A stretch of DNA of 64,000 bases. Source: a bacterium (GTDB taxonomy: Bacteria > Elusimicrobiota > Elusimicrobia > Elusimicrobiales > UBA9959). The stretch spans positions 82,348 through 146,347 of the forward strand of contig JAJYNO010000030.1 in NCBI GenBank assembly GCA_021786295.1. The letters run 5' to 3'. The notes beneath the pieces are model-generated. The model searched no databases and was not told the DNA's origin. It saw nothing but the letters and a program-made list of their open reading frames with translations. The translations under genes were made by a program, and so were the position numbers. Below are positions 17,829-26,289 of this stretch, piece by piece (the stretch's first letter is position 1; the number at the start of each line of letters is the position of its first letter).

Positions 17829-18530
17829 CTATTTCTGCCCCGTTATCAGGGGACTGCCCGCGGCCGTGGGACTGCACGGCGTGGAGATCGGGCCCACCCA
17901 CGGGTTCGGCGACGGTATCGTCGGGAACGGATTGGGGTTGGTGATGTAGCTGCCGTCCTTGCAGCGGTAGGTGCAGAAATGGCCGTCGTCCATGGCCAGA
18001 TAGCAGACGTTCTGCGCCGTGGCCGACTTGGCGGCGGCCGGCTGGACAGGCCCCTGAGGGGTTATCCTGAACACGTCCAGCACGCGGTTCACCGTGTACT
18101 TGTACACCGTGGAGACCGGCTTCATGCTGAGGAAAGAGCCCCACAGACAGACCTCGAAGGTCTCGGCCTGGCCCGGCTTCAGCTCGCGCGGCTGGGTCAC
18201 CACTATCTGCGCGTCGGCGCTGTAGTCGCGGAAGGACGGGGTGCAGATCTGGCCGACCGGAGCGCCCATGTTCTGGCAGTCCTGGTCCTCTTCCCGGCTG
18301 CGCAGCGGCACCACGGCCGAGGTCAGCGGGTCGGAAGCTCCGAAGGTTATCTTTTTGCAGTCGCGGGTTATGTCCACCGGCGTGGCGAACCGGGCGGCAG
18401 GGGCCTTAACTCCGGAGGCTTTGGCCTCGCTGATCGCGGCTTTCACGTCCACTCCCCCGTCGAAATTAACCCCGGCGGACGCGAACTGACCCATGGCGGC
18501 CAAAATAGCTATTGCGGCGATATTCCTCAT
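17829..18530 (-). CDS. secreted cysteine-containing protein of unknown function
   Basis: The 233-residue product has a signal peptide (MRNIAAIAILAAMGQFASAG). The mature part has about eight cysteines, including a cluster near the end (NVCYLAMDDGHFCTYRCKDGSY), suggesting disulfide-stabilised beta structure in the periplasm or outside the cell. A central segment IVVTQPRELKPGQAETFEVCLWG reads like an immunoglobulin-type strand pair. The C-terminus is rich in Pro, Asn and Ser. No family recognised. GGAGGG precedes the ATG. It is a single-gene unit ending in its own terminator. Confidence 0.65.
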   Translation of the reverse strand: MRNIAAIAILAAMGQFASAGVNFDGGVDVKAAISEAKASGVKAPAARFATPVDITRDCKKITFGASDPLTSAVVPLRSREEDQDCQNMGAPVGQICTPSFRDYSADAQIVVTQPRELKPGQAETFEVCLWGSFLSMKPVSTVYKYTVNRVLDVFRITPQGPVQPAAAKSATAQNVCYLAMDDGHFCTYRCKDGSYITNPNPFPTIPSPNPWVGPISTPCSPTAAGSPLITGQK

Positions 18531-18593
18531 CGTTCCCTCCTGGAGAACACGGTATTTCTATACATATTGTACGAAACTCCGGCAGGGTAGATA

Positions 18594-18609
18594 AGAGTCT
18601 TTGGGCCTA
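18594..18609 (+). promoter_or_regulatory. GGNCC-type palindromic box, copy b
   Basis: AGAGTCTTTGGGCCTA matches the consensus TGGGYCYTTGGRCCTA at most positions. It lies in the 242-base gap between two divergent exported-protein genes. Role unknown. Confidence 0.35.
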
Positions 18610-18772
18610 AGCCATGGCAGGCAAAAGTCCCGGAAAGCCCGGAAAAGCTATAACCTTCGGAGAAGCCCGAGGGGCTGGAAAACAGGGCCGTATTTATGTA
18701 TAACACCCTTACAGGGCGGCCCCTCAACGGGGGACGCCGCATCAAGTCAAGAACACCAGAAGAGAGGCTTCT

Positions 18773-19372
18773 ATGAAGAAATTCCTTTTCCCAGTCGCGA
18801 CCGCCATAGTTCTGGCCTGCGGCGTTTCGCTCGCCGCGGCGGCGCCAGCGCAGATAATCCTGATCCGCCACGGCGAGAAGCCGGCCCACGGCAACCAGCT
18901 CGACGAGCAGGGCTTCGCCAGGGCCAGGGCCCTGGTCGGATACTTCAAGACCAACCCCGCCGTGACCGCCTACGGGACCCCGGTCGCCATCTACGCCATG
19001 AAGCCCAAAGGCCCCAACGGCTCCGTGCGCCCGATACAGACCGTAACCCCGCTGGCAGAGGCTCTGAATCTGCCGGTTATATCGGACTTCCTGAAGGACG
19101 ATGCCACCGGGCTGGTGACCGCAATACTCGGGAACAAGGCCTATGACGGGAAAATGGTCCTGATTTGTTGGGAGCACAACGCCATCCCCGACATCGTCTC
19201 CGCCCTGGCCTCCGCGGCAGGCACCGCCGACGGGGTCCAGGACGCGCTGCCCGGCAGCTGGGACGGCGACGCCTTCGACCGCACTTGGATACTGGACTTC
19301 TCCCCCGACGGGAAGATCGTCTCCTTCAGGGACCTCCCCCAGCGCCTTCTCCCCGGCGATTCCGCCGAATAG
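18773..19372 (+). CDS. exported SixA-like histidine phosphatase
   Basis: A 199-residue protein with a signal peptide ending near residue 24 (SLAAAA). The histidine-phosphatase catalytic core is present: R32-H33-G34 in LIRHGEKP, a second Arg in GSVRPIQT, and the second His in CWEHNAIPDI. These form the phosphohistidine pocket of the phosphoglycerate mutase superfamily; the short length and missing cap insert suit the SixA-like group. Export predicts action on an extracytoplasmic phosphoester, but substrate is unknown. AGAGAGG precedes the ATG. A TATAAC box at 18699-18704 is a possible -10. Confidence 0.8.
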   Translation: MKKFLFPVATAIVLACGVSLAAAAPAQIILIRHGEKPAHGNQLDEQGFARARALVGYFKTNPAVTAYGTPVAIYAMKPKGPNGSVRPIQTVTPLAEALNLPVISDFLKDDATGLVTAILGNKAYDGKMVLICWEHNAIPDIVSALASAAGTADGVQDALPGSWDGDAFDRTWILDFSPDGKIVSFRDLPQRLLPGDSAE

Positions 19373-19386
19373 CGCCGGCATAACGG

Positions 19387-19412
19387 AAAAAAGGCCATCC
19401 GCCAGGATGGCC
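19387..19412 (-). terminator. terminator of tRNA-Gly
   Basis: On the minus strand the stem GGCCATCC/GGATGGCC (19393-19412) is followed by six T. It lies 16 bases after the tRNA 3' end and also between it and the convergent phosphatase gene. Confidence 0.88.
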
Positions 19413-19428
19413 TAATAACTCAGATCTT

Positions 19429-19502
19429 TGGAGCGGGCGAAGGGAATCGAACCCTCGTCTCAACCTTGGCAAGGTCGCGTTCTACCATTGAACCACGCCC
19501 GC
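19429..19502 (-). tRNA. tRNA-Gly (anticodon GCC)
   Basis: The 74-nt cloverleaf is complete. Acceptor stem GCGGGCG/CGCCCGC, anticodon stem CGACC/GGTTG with loop TTGCCAA (anticodon GCC), T-arm GAGGGTTCGATTCCCTT, discriminator T and an encoded CCA end. T as discriminator suits bacterial glycine tRNAs. It has its own promoter and terminator. Confidence 0.97.
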
Positions 19503-19541
19503 GTTGCCTGTACTGCGCGCCTGAACTAAAGGCGCGTTATT

Positions 19542-19570
19542 ATTTTATCAAAAAATCGGCCTTTTGACAA
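19542..19570 (-). promoter_or_regulatory. promoter of tRNA-Gly
   Basis: On the minus strand TTGTCA (19565-19570), 17-base spacer, TAAAAT (19542-19547), about 40 bases before the mature tRNA end. The -35 overlaps the T-run of the upstream permease terminator. Confidence 0.7.
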
Positions 19571-19596
19571 AACGGCCGGGCCCCAGAGCCCGGCCG
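19569..19596 (-). terminator. terminator of the NCS2 permease gene
   Basis: CGGCCGGGC (19573-19581) pairs with GCCCGGCCG (19588-19596). On the minus strand it is followed by TTTT, which is shared with the tRNA promoter -35 box. Confidence 0.75.
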
Positions 19597-19608
19597 CGGC
19601 CGCCGGCC

Positions 19609-21216
19609 TCAGTAATGCGCGGGCGCGTGCCCTTCGCGCACTTCCCTGGTGAACGAGAGGACGAACAGCAGCGCGGCCAGCGCCACATAGCCCAGCGTGA
19701 ACTGGTACGGGACCTGGTTGGCCGGGGCCTGGAGCGTCCACGGGAAATACATGTCCCCGTTAGGCATGGCGGAGTGGATGATGCCGAAGAAGGTCAGCGC
19801 GGCGCAGGCCAGCAGGTAGCCGGCGGCTGAGCGCACCTGCCTGTCTATCAGCTTGGCGAGGAAGGCCCCCCACAGCATGCCGGTGAGGATGAAGCCGTTG
19901 CCCAGAGCCACCGTCACCAGCAGGTCCGGCAGGGCCTTGCCGGTCTCGACCAGCTTGCGGGCGAAGACGGCGGCCGGCACGAGGCTCGGGTCCGAGAGCT
20001 TTATCTGGATGAGCCTGGCCACGGTCGGGAAAAAGGCCAGAGCCACGGCTGGCGCGTGCTTCCGGGGGCAGGCGTGGAAGGCCTGGCAGGTTATGTCCAG
20101 ACCCACGAACACGAGGATGGGCGCTATGACCGCCTGCGGGATAAGCTGCACTATGAACCCGACGTAGCCGAGAAAGCCGCCCAGGCCGATGAAGATGCCG
20201 GTCAGCAGCGTGTAGCCGGCGCGGGCGTCCATGGCCTTGTAGGCCGGCTGGCCGATGTAGGGCGTGCTCTGCGCCACGCCGCCGCAGAAGCCGGCTATCA
20301 GCGTGGCCACGGCCTCGGTCAGCAGGATGTCGCGCGTGCGGAAGTCGTCGCCGGCCACGCGGGCGCTTTCGGTGACGTTGATGCCGCCCACCACGGTGAG
20401 GATCGCGAACGGGATGGAGATGGGCAGGTAGCGCAGCGCCTCGTGCATGCCCTTCAGGAAGTCCAGCGTGGGCACCGGAAGGCCGAACTGCAGCTGCGCG
20501 GTAAGACCCTGGTAGGTGCCGCCCGCCAGGCCGTGCGGCGCCAGCAGGTAGTAGAGGACCGTGCCTATGACCACGGCGCCCAGCACGCCCGGGACCCGGC
20601 GCGGCAGCTTTATGCCGGCAACCAGCGTGTAGATGATCAGGCCGAAGGCTATGAGGCCCACTATCGGCATGCCGAAGATCTCGGCTATCGGACCGAAGGC
20701 TATCAGCGCCAGGCCTATGCCGGCCAGCGAGCCCAGGAGCCCCGCCTGCGGCACCAGCTTCTGCAGCCAGCCGCCGACGAACGAGAACGCGAACTTGAAG
20801 ACTCCGGTCAGCACCATCGTGGCCATGCCGAGGTACCAGGTCATCATGGCCGCGTCGTGCTCCGGCATGCCGGCGGCCTTGAAGCTCAGGAACGCCGGCC
20901 CCAGTACGGCCAGCGCAAGGCCTATGGTGGAGGGCGCGTCCAGGCCCAGCGGCATGGCCGTAACCCTGGGATTGCCGGTCTTCCTGGCCAGCCTGAAGGC
21001 CATCCAGGTATAGACCAGGTCGCCGAACAGCACGCCGAAGGCGGTGCCGGGGAACATCTTTTTATAGACGATGTCGGCGGGGAAGCCGAAACCGAAGATG
21101 AGTATGCCGGCCAGGAAAGAGATGACCGTCATGTTGTCGAACATCAGGCCGAAGAAGCCGTTGATGTCGCCCATCGTGAACCATTCGTATTTGAAAGGTT
21201 TATTGGTCTCCGCCAT
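19609..21216 (-). CDS. NCS2 family nucleobase permease
   Basis: A 535-residue inner-membrane carrier with about 12-14 hydrophobic segments. Recognisable NCS2 features are TAMPLGLDAPSTIGLALAV near residue 105, GGINVTESARVAGDDF (about 285) and GFCGGVAQSTPYIGQPAYK (about 320), corresponding to the half-helix substrate-binding regions of xanthine/uracil permeases. Substrate is a nucleobase or related heterocycle by family; which one is not readable. AGGAGA precedes the ATG. It stands just after the long ribosomal/mla run but has its own ribosome site and terminator. Together with YgeW, ArcC and YgeY-like genes it could belong to purine catabolism (inference). Confidence 0.85.
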   Translation of the reverse strand: MAETNKPFKYEWFTMGDINGFFGLMFDNMTVISFLAGILIFGFGFPADIVYKKMFPGTAFGVLFGDLVYTWMAFRLARKTGNPRVTAMPLGLDAPSTIGLALAVLGPAFLSFKAAGMPEHDAAMMTWYLGMATMVLTGVFKFAFSFVGGWLQKLVPQAGLLGSLAGIGLALIAFGPIAEIFGMPIVGLIAFGLIIYTLVAGIKLPRRVPGVLGAVVIGTVLYYLLAPHGLAGGTYQGLTAQLQFGLPVPTLDFLKGMHEALRYLPISIPFAILTVVGGINVTESARVAGDDFRTRDILLTEAVATLIAGFCGGVAQSTPYIGQPAYKAMDARAGYTLLTGIFIGLGGFLGYVGFIVQLIPQAVIAPILVFVGLDITCQAFHACPRKHAPAVALAFFPTVARLIQIKLSDPSLVPAAVFARKLVETGKALPDLLVTVALGNGFILTGMLWGAFLAKLIDRQVRSAAGYLLACAALTFFGIIHSAMPNGDMYFPWTLQAPANQVPYQFTLGYVALAALLFVLSFTREVREGHAPAHY

Positions 21217-21249
21217 TTTTTCTCCTAATCCCGGGCAAGTTAACGTCCG

Positions 21250-22233
21250 TCAGAACCTGTAGGCCAGCTGCGCGCCTACGCCGCCGTAAGGCGACAGGTA
21301 GGGCGCGAAACTGAGCGCCTGTTTTTCCCGCGCCCCGGGCACGCGGCGGGCGGCGGTGCGGCCGTGCGAAGATATCGCCTTGCCGATGCCGTAGCCCACG
21401 GCGAAGCCCAGCGGGTAGTCGCCCGCCCAGTGCACGCCGTTGTTCATCATCTGGAAGCAGAGCCCGGCCATCAGCGTATAGCCTATGGGCTTTATGTACC
21501 TGTTGTCCGGGTAGTTGTCGGCCAGTATGGTCATGGTCATCGTGTAGCTGGCCAGGTGCCCGGACGGGAAGGCGTCATAGCTGGGGCGGTGCTTGATGTA
21601 CTCGCCCAGGCCGGGGAACATGCGCCAGACGCCGCCCTTGCCGGTCTCGCGCTCGGGGGTTTCCCGGCCGGCTATGTTCTTCATCAGCTCCGTGACGAAG
21701 CCGGTGGCGATGAGGCCCTCGCCCAGCTGGTTGGCGGTCTGGGAGGCGCGCCAGTCGTGCTCGAAGAGGTTGTAGATCTTCAGGTAGCCGAACGTGCCTA
21801 TCGTCACCCAGCCGTCGCCTATGAAGTACAGGGCCGAGCCCAGGTCGCTGGGTCCGCGGAACAGGGCCACGCCCCCCACGGTGACGTAGGTCCGGGTCTT
21901 GTCCTTGCTGGAGATGCTCAGTTTCCGGCCCGTCTTCCGCGCGCCGTCGTAGATGGCCTGGTCGTAGTGTATCAGGATGAGCGTGGACGCGGTTATAGCG
22001 CCCAGCCACGGCAGGCTGTCCTTCGTGAAGCTGTCCTTGACGAAGGTGCCCATGTCCGAAGGCATGGAGCCCATCGTGCGCCAGAAGCCCGGCTCCTGGT
22101 AGACCAGCTGAGAGCCGTCCCTGAGAGCGTAGGTCCTGGTGGAGGCCTCCTGCGCGCGCAGCGGCGCTGAGCAGAGGCCGGTGAGGAGAAGCAGCGAAGC
22201 GAACAGAGATGTCAGCCGCGGATGAGTTTCCAT
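21250..22233 (-). CDS. exported PAP2-superfamily phosphatase
   Basis: A 327-residue protein with a signal peptide (LLLLTGLCSAPLRA). The three PAP2 motifs are present: K-x(4)-R-x-x-P as KNIAGRETP (about residue 186), PSGH in AFPSGHLASYT (about 222), and the third-motif segment NNGVHWAGDYPLG containing catalytic His and Asp. The Ser of the usual SR start of motif 3 is Asn here. Family members remove phosphate from lipid phosphates or undecaprenyl pyrophosphate. The ATG overlaps the end of cysS by 22 bases, so translation is coupled. Last gene of the long minus-strand run. Confidence 0.85.
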   Translation of the reverse strand: METHPRLTSLFASLLLLTGLCSAPLRAQEASTRTYALRDGSQLVYQEPGFWRTMGSMPSDMGTFVKDSFTKDSLPWLGAITASTLILIHYDQAIYDGARKTGRKLSISSKDKTRTYVTVGGVALFRGPSDLGSALYFIGDGWVTIGTFGYLKIYNLFEHDWRASQTANQLGEGLIATGFVTELMKNIAGRETPERETGKGGVWRMFPGLGEYIKHRPSYDAFPSGHLASYTMTMTILADNYPDNRYIKPIGYTLMAGLCFQMMNNGVHWAGDYPLGFAVGYGIGKAISSHGRTAARRVPGAREKQALSFAPYLSPYGGVGAQLAYRF

Positions 22234-23624
22234 TTAGTACCTTGTGGTGTATCCTCTATGAGCACGCCTTTTTCCGCGAGCGTCTTGCGCAGCTCGTCGG
22301 ACATCTTCCAATCCTTCGCCCTGCGGGCGGCCTCGCGCTCCTTTATCAGCGCCTCCAGCTCCGGAGGCAGGGCGGCGGCTTCCGGGGCCCTGAACAGGTC
22401 CAGAGCGGTCACTTCCTCGGCCGCCCTGGCGAAGGCAAGCCGGCGCGCGGCCGGGATGGAGCCGTCCCGGAGCGTCTCCCAAAGCACGGCGAGGGCGGCG
22501 GGCAGGTTGAGGTCGTCGGCCAGCGCCCCGGAGAAGTCCTTGAAATACTTCTCCTCGCGCTCGACCGGCGGCACGGGACCGGCCGCCTCCTCCCGTACCT
22601 TGAGAGCGAGGGCCCGCAGGCCGTCCAGGCCGCGGGCGGCGGCCTCCACGCCCTCCCAGCTGAACTCCAGCTGCTTGCGGTAATGCGTCAGCAGGCAGTA
22701 GTAGCGGTAGGCCAGCGGGTCGTAGCCGCGCTTGGTCACGGAGGCCAGCGTCAGGAACTCGCCGGAACTCTTGGACATCTTGCCGGCGTCGCCGGTGACC
22801 AGGAAACGCACGTGCACCCAGTAGTTGGAGAAGGTTTTGCCGGTGGCACCCTCGGACTGGGCTATCTCGTTGGTGTGGTGCACGGCCACGTGGTCCTCGC
22901 CGCCGCAGTGCACGTCTATGGTCTCGCCGAGGTGCTTCATGGCCATCGCCGAGCACTCCATGTGCCAGCCCGGGAAGCCGCGGCCCCACGGCGAATCCCA
23001 CTCCATCTGGCGCCTCTCCCCCGGCGCGGCGAACTTCCAGACGGCGAAATCGGCGGGATGGCGCTTTCCCGCCACCGTCTCAACGCGCGCGCCCTCCTTT
23101 ATGCCCTCTATGTGGGCTTTACCCGCCAGCTTGCCGTAGTCCGGCAGCTTCGACGTGTCGAAATAGACGCCGTCGCCCTCTATCGGGTACGTGAAGCCTT
23201 TCTTCTCCAGCGCGGAGCCAAGGTCTATCATCTCCTTGATATAGCCGGTGGCGGGGCAGACCACGTCCGGCTTGGCGCAGCCGAGGGCGTAGTAGTCGCT
23301 GAAGAAGGCCTCGGTGTAGAACTTCGCTATATCCCACGCGCTCTTGCCCTCCCGGCGGGCCCCCTGCTCCATCTTGTCCTCTCCGGTGTCGGCGTCGGAG
23401 ACCAGGTGGCCGACGTCGGTGATGTTCATGACGCGCTTGACCTTGAAGCCAAGGAAGCGCAGCGCGCGCACGAGGCCGTCCTCTGCTATGTAGCTGCGCA
23501 TGTTGCCGATGTGCGCGTAGTGATAGACCGTCGGGCCGCAGGTGTAGATGCCGGCCTCCCCTTCCCTCAGGGGCTTGAAGAGCTCCTTCTGCCTGGTCAT
23601 CGTATTGTAAAGTCTGAAGTTCAT
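22212..23624 (-). CDS. cysS: cysteinyl-tRNA synthetase
   Basis: A 470-residue class I synthetase that charges tRNA-Cys. The zinc/ATP motif CGPTVYHYAHIGNMR (HIGN) is near residue 30, the WHMECSAM zinc site near 208 and KMSKSSGEF near 268. Length and order are normal. GAGGACG precedes the ATG. It lies 10 bases after a lipoprotein gene and overlaps the PAP2 gene. Confidence 0.97.
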   Translation of the reverse strand: MNFRLYNTMTRQKELFKPLREGEAGIYTCGPTVYHYAHIGNMRSYIAEDGLVRALRFLGFKVKRVMNITDVGHLVSDADTGEDKMEQGARREGKSAWDIAKFYTEAFFSDYYALGCAKPDVVCPATGYIKEMIDLGSALEKKGFTYPIEGDGVYFDTSKLPDYGKLAGKAHIEGIKEGARVETVAGKRHPADFAVWKFAAPGERRQMEWDSPWGRGFPGWHMECSAMAMKHLGETIDVHCGGEDHVAVHHTNEIAQSEGATGKTFSNYWVHVRFLVTGDAGKMSKSSGEFLTLASVTKRGYDPLAYRYYCLLTHYRKQLEFSWEGVEAAARGLDGLRALALKVREEAAGPVPPVEREEKYFKDFSGALADDLNLPAALAVLWETLRDGSIPAARRLAFARAAEEVTALDLFRAPEAAALPPELEALIKEREAARRAKDWKMSDELRKTLAEKGVLIEDTPQGTKWKLIRG

Positions 23625-23634
23625 GGCGTCCTCG

Positions 23635-24072
23635 TCACCGCTTGCCGGCCAGCGCCTTCCCGAGCCGCGCGTCCAGGGCGCCGAAGAAGACCGCGCAGAG
23701 CTCCGGCCCGCGCCGGTCCGCGTACCTGCGCTGCACTATGCACGAGACCTCCACCTCGGAGAACGGGTAGATCGCGCCGCGCGGGGACAGGGAATACGTG
23801 AAGCCGATGTCCCTGGCGCCGGCGGGGAGCGCGGCCATCGCGTCGTCATGGCTGGCCGAGAGTATCCCCTCCAGCGCCATCTCCAGGTCCGGGTCCGGAG
23901 TCTTTGAAAGCTGGAATACCCGCTTCTCCACCACGTCGGCCGAAGCCGGTCCGCTGGGGGCGGCGGCCGGAACGGCGGAAGGCCTGCCGGAGGGGACGGC
24001 GCACGCGGCGAAGAGCGGCAGCAGCGCCAGCAGCAGCGCCGGAGGCCTCGCCGCGGTTCCCCCGCCGGTCAT
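23635..24072 (-). CDS. small lipoprotein of unknown function
   Basis: The ATG at 24072 overlaps the ispDF stop codon (ATGA), which fixes the start and gives 145 residues. A lipoprotein signal ends at LFAAC (about residue 24). An Ala/Pro-rich linker leads to a small domain with DLEMALEGILSASHDDAMAAL and FTYSLSPRGAIYPFSEVEVS. No family recognised. Its place between ispDF and cysS gives no functional clue beyond co-expression. Confidence 0.65.
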   Translation of the reverse strand: MTGGGTAARPPALLLALLPLFAACAVPSGRPSAVPAAAPSGPASADVVEKRVFQLSKTPDPDLEMALEGILSASHDDAMAALPAGARDIGFTYSLSPRGAIYPFSEVEVSCIVQRRYADRRGPELCAVFFGALDARLGKALAGKR

Positions 24073-25247
24073 TTCAGGACGCTCGCGGCGGCGAAGCACA
24101 TGATGGCCTCGCCGTGGCCGACCTCGCCCAGGCCTTCGCGGCTCTTGGCCTTGACGCTGACCTCGTCCTTCTCCAGCCTCAGGATGCGCGCCACCGAGTC
24201 GCGGATGGCCTCGTAATGGGGCTTGAGCTTTGGCTCCTCGGCGACGATCGTGGCGTCCACGTTGATGATGCGCGCCTTGCGGGAGGCCAGCACCTCCAGC
24301 GTCTTTTCTGCGATCGCGGAACTGGAGATGCCCATGATGGTCAGGTCGGTCGGCGGGAAATAAACGCCTATCTCGCCGGCGGAGATCGCGCCGAGCAGCG
24401 CGTCACAGATGGCGTGCAGCACCACGTCCCCGTCGGAATGCCCGAGCAGGCCTTTCGGATGGTCTATCTTCACGCCGCCCAGCACCAGCGGGCGGCCCTC
24501 CACCAGGCGGTGTATGTCGTAGCCGAAGCCGGCGCGCGCCAGCGGCGCGCGGGAGCGGGAAGTCACGGCCTTTGTCTCTTTCATGAACGCCTCCGCTATC
24601 AGGATATCCTCGGGCGTGGTCACCTTGATGTTGCGGTAGTCCGAGGGCACCACCGCCGCCTTGATCCCCAGCTGTTCCAGCACCTGCGACTCGTCGCTGT
24701 AATCCTTCTCCGCCGCCGCGGCCAGCAGGTCCGCCAGCACCCGGCGCCTGTAACACTGCGGCGTCTGCACCGCCATCAGCGAGGCCCGCGGCGGCGTGCT
24801 CTCGAAGAACTTGCCGTCGGCCGAGACGGCCTTGACGGTGTCCTTCAGCGGCACCGCCGGCACCGCGGCGCCCGCGCTGGCCGCGGCCAGCAGGCAGGCC
24901 TCGATCAGGGCGGGGGCGACCAGCGGCCTCGCCCCGTCGTGCACGGCGACCAGGCCGGCCCCAGGGCTCACCAGCCGGAAGGCGCTGCGCAGGGACTCCA
25001 TGCGCGTGGCGCCCGCCGGGGCCGTCCGGACCCCGGCCTTCTCCCAGGCGGGGCCGTGCTTTTTAAGGTTCTCCGGGGCCAGCGCCAGTATCACGCCGGA
25101 GAACAGCCCGCTGGAGACAAAGGCCTCCACGGTCCGCTCTATCATCGGCCGGCCGGCAAGCGGCAGATACTGCTTCTCCCGCCCCATGCGGACTCCGGAG
25201 CCGCCGGCCAGTATTATGGCCTCGTTGTTAAAGTTTTCCAGGGGCAT
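24069..25247 (-). CDS. ispDF: bifunctional IspD/IspF isoprenoid enzyme
   Basis: The 392-residue fusion carries both steps of the MEP pathway. Residues 1-225 are IspD (2-C-methyl-D-erythritol 4-phosphate cytidylyltransferase): LAGGSGVRMGREKQYLPLAG, VHDGARPLV, and TPQCYRR. Residues 235-392 are IspF (MECDP synthase): FGYDIHRLVEGRPLVLGG with the D-x-H zinc ligands, GHSDGDVVLHAICDALLGA and the NVDATIVAEEPKL segment. Such fusions are common in Campylobacterota and alphaproteobacteria. No ribosome site precedes the ATG. The 31-base gap to the PIN/TRAM gene suggests co-transcription. Confidence 0.95.
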   Translation of the reverse strand: MPLENFNNEAIILAGGSGVRMGREKQYLPLAGRPMIERTVEAFVSSGLFSGVILALAPENLKKHGPAWEKAGVRTAPAGATRMESLRSAFRLVSPGAGLVAVHDGARPLVAPALIEACLLAAASAGAAVPAVPLKDTVKAVSADGKFFESTPPRASLMAVQTPQCYRRRVLADLLAAAAEKDYSDESQVLEQLGIKAAVVPSDYRNIKVTTPEDILIAEAFMKETKAVTSRSRAPLARAGFGYDIHRLVEGRPLVLGGVKIDHPKGLLGHSDGDVVLHAICDALLGAISAGEIGVYFPPTDLTIMGISSSAIAEKTLEVLASRKARIINVDATIVAEEPKLKPHYEAIRDSVARILRLEKDEVSVKAKSREGLGEVGHGEAIMCFAAASVLK

Positions 25248-25278
25248 AGGCGGAGGAGGTTTTGTCTCCCGCGGCCCT

Positions 25279-26286
25279 TTACGGCTGCTTTGGCCCCTGC
25301 TGGACCGCCTTGCCCTTGACCTTCGTGAAGATGATTCGGCCCTGGGAGGTCTGCAGGATGGACTGCACTACGGCGTCCACCTTCTTGCCGATGTACTCGC
25401 GGCCTTCCTCGATGACGATCATCGTGCCGTCGTCGAGATAGCCGACTCCCTGCTCCTTCTCCTTGCCCTCCTTCATGACGAAGACGCTCATGTCCTCGCC
25501 GGGCAGGACCACCGGCTTCAGCGCGATGGTCAGGTCATTGATGTTGAGCACGGTAATGTTCTCGAGCGCCGCAAGCTTGTTGATGTTGAAGTCCGTAGTG
25601 ATGATGGAGGCGCCGAGCTCCTTGGCTATAGTGACCAGCTTCATCTGGTCGTCGGCCGCGTCGCGGAGGTCGCGGTCTATCACGCGGAACGGTATGTCGC
25701 GGGATTCCTGCAGGCGCGCGAGGATGTCCAGGCCGCGGCGGCCCTTGGCGCGGTCGATATGGTCCTTGCTCTCGGCCAGCGTGTGCAGCTCCTGCACTAC
25801 GAAACGGGGCGTGATGATGCCGCCGGTGATGAAATGCGTGTCGCAGATGTCCAGCACGCGCCCGTCCACGATGGCCGAGAGGTCCAGCACCTTCATGTTC
25901 TTCCCGCCCTTGCGCCCGGCGGACAGGATGTTCTTGTCCAGGTCGTCGAGCTCCGGGATCTTCTTGATGCTTATCACCATGCCCAGCAGCGCCAGCGCGT
26001 AGCGCACGATGATGTTGTAGCGCAGCCAGATGTCGCTGAACTGGTCGTTGCCGATCTGGAACACGGTGTAGTCCAGCAGCTTGGCGATGATGATGCCGAC
26101 CACGGCGCCGATGATGCCGATGATCAGAGAGAACAGGCTGACCGTCTCGAAGACGTACTCTATGCCGATTATGACCAGGCCGATCAGCACGCCGAACGCC
26201 AGGCCCTTGAGGTCCTTGGAGACCGTGAGCCAGGTGAGAACCGGGGTGCCCAGCAAGGCCACCGCCCTGAAGATCCATAATATCAT
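25279..26286 (-). CDS. YacL-type PIN/TRAM membrane protein
   Basis: A 335-residue protein with four N-terminal hydrophobic helices (residues 1-105), a PIN nuclease-like domain (KVLDLSAIVDGRVLDICD, VVQELHTLAESKD, DRDLRDAADDQMKLVTIAKE, IITTDFNINKL; acidic active-site residues retained) and a C-terminal TRAM domain. This is the YacL architecture found next to radA/disA and ispD in Bacillota; the same neighbourhood (radA upstream, ispDF downstream) is kept here. An RNA-related function is assumed for the PIN and TRAM parts. AAGGAG precedes the ATG and overlaps the radA stop region. Confidence 0.93.
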   Translation of the reverse strand: MILWIFRAVALLGTPVLTWLTVSKDLKGLAFGVLIGLVIIGIEYVFETVSLFSLIIGIIGAVVGIIIAKLLDYTVFQIGNDQFSDIWLRYNIIVRYALALLGMVISIKKIPELDDLDKNILSAGRKGGKNMKVLDLSAIVDGRVLDICDTHFITGGIITPRFVVQELHTLAESKDHIDRAKGRRGLDILARLQESRDIPFRVIDRDLRDAADDQMKLVTIAKELGASIITTDFNINKLAALENITVLNINDLTIALKPVVLPGEDMSVFVMKEGKEKEQGVGYLDDGTMIVIEEGREYIGKKVDAVVQSILQTSQGRIIFTKVKGKAVQQGPKQP

Positions 26287-26289
26287 GCT

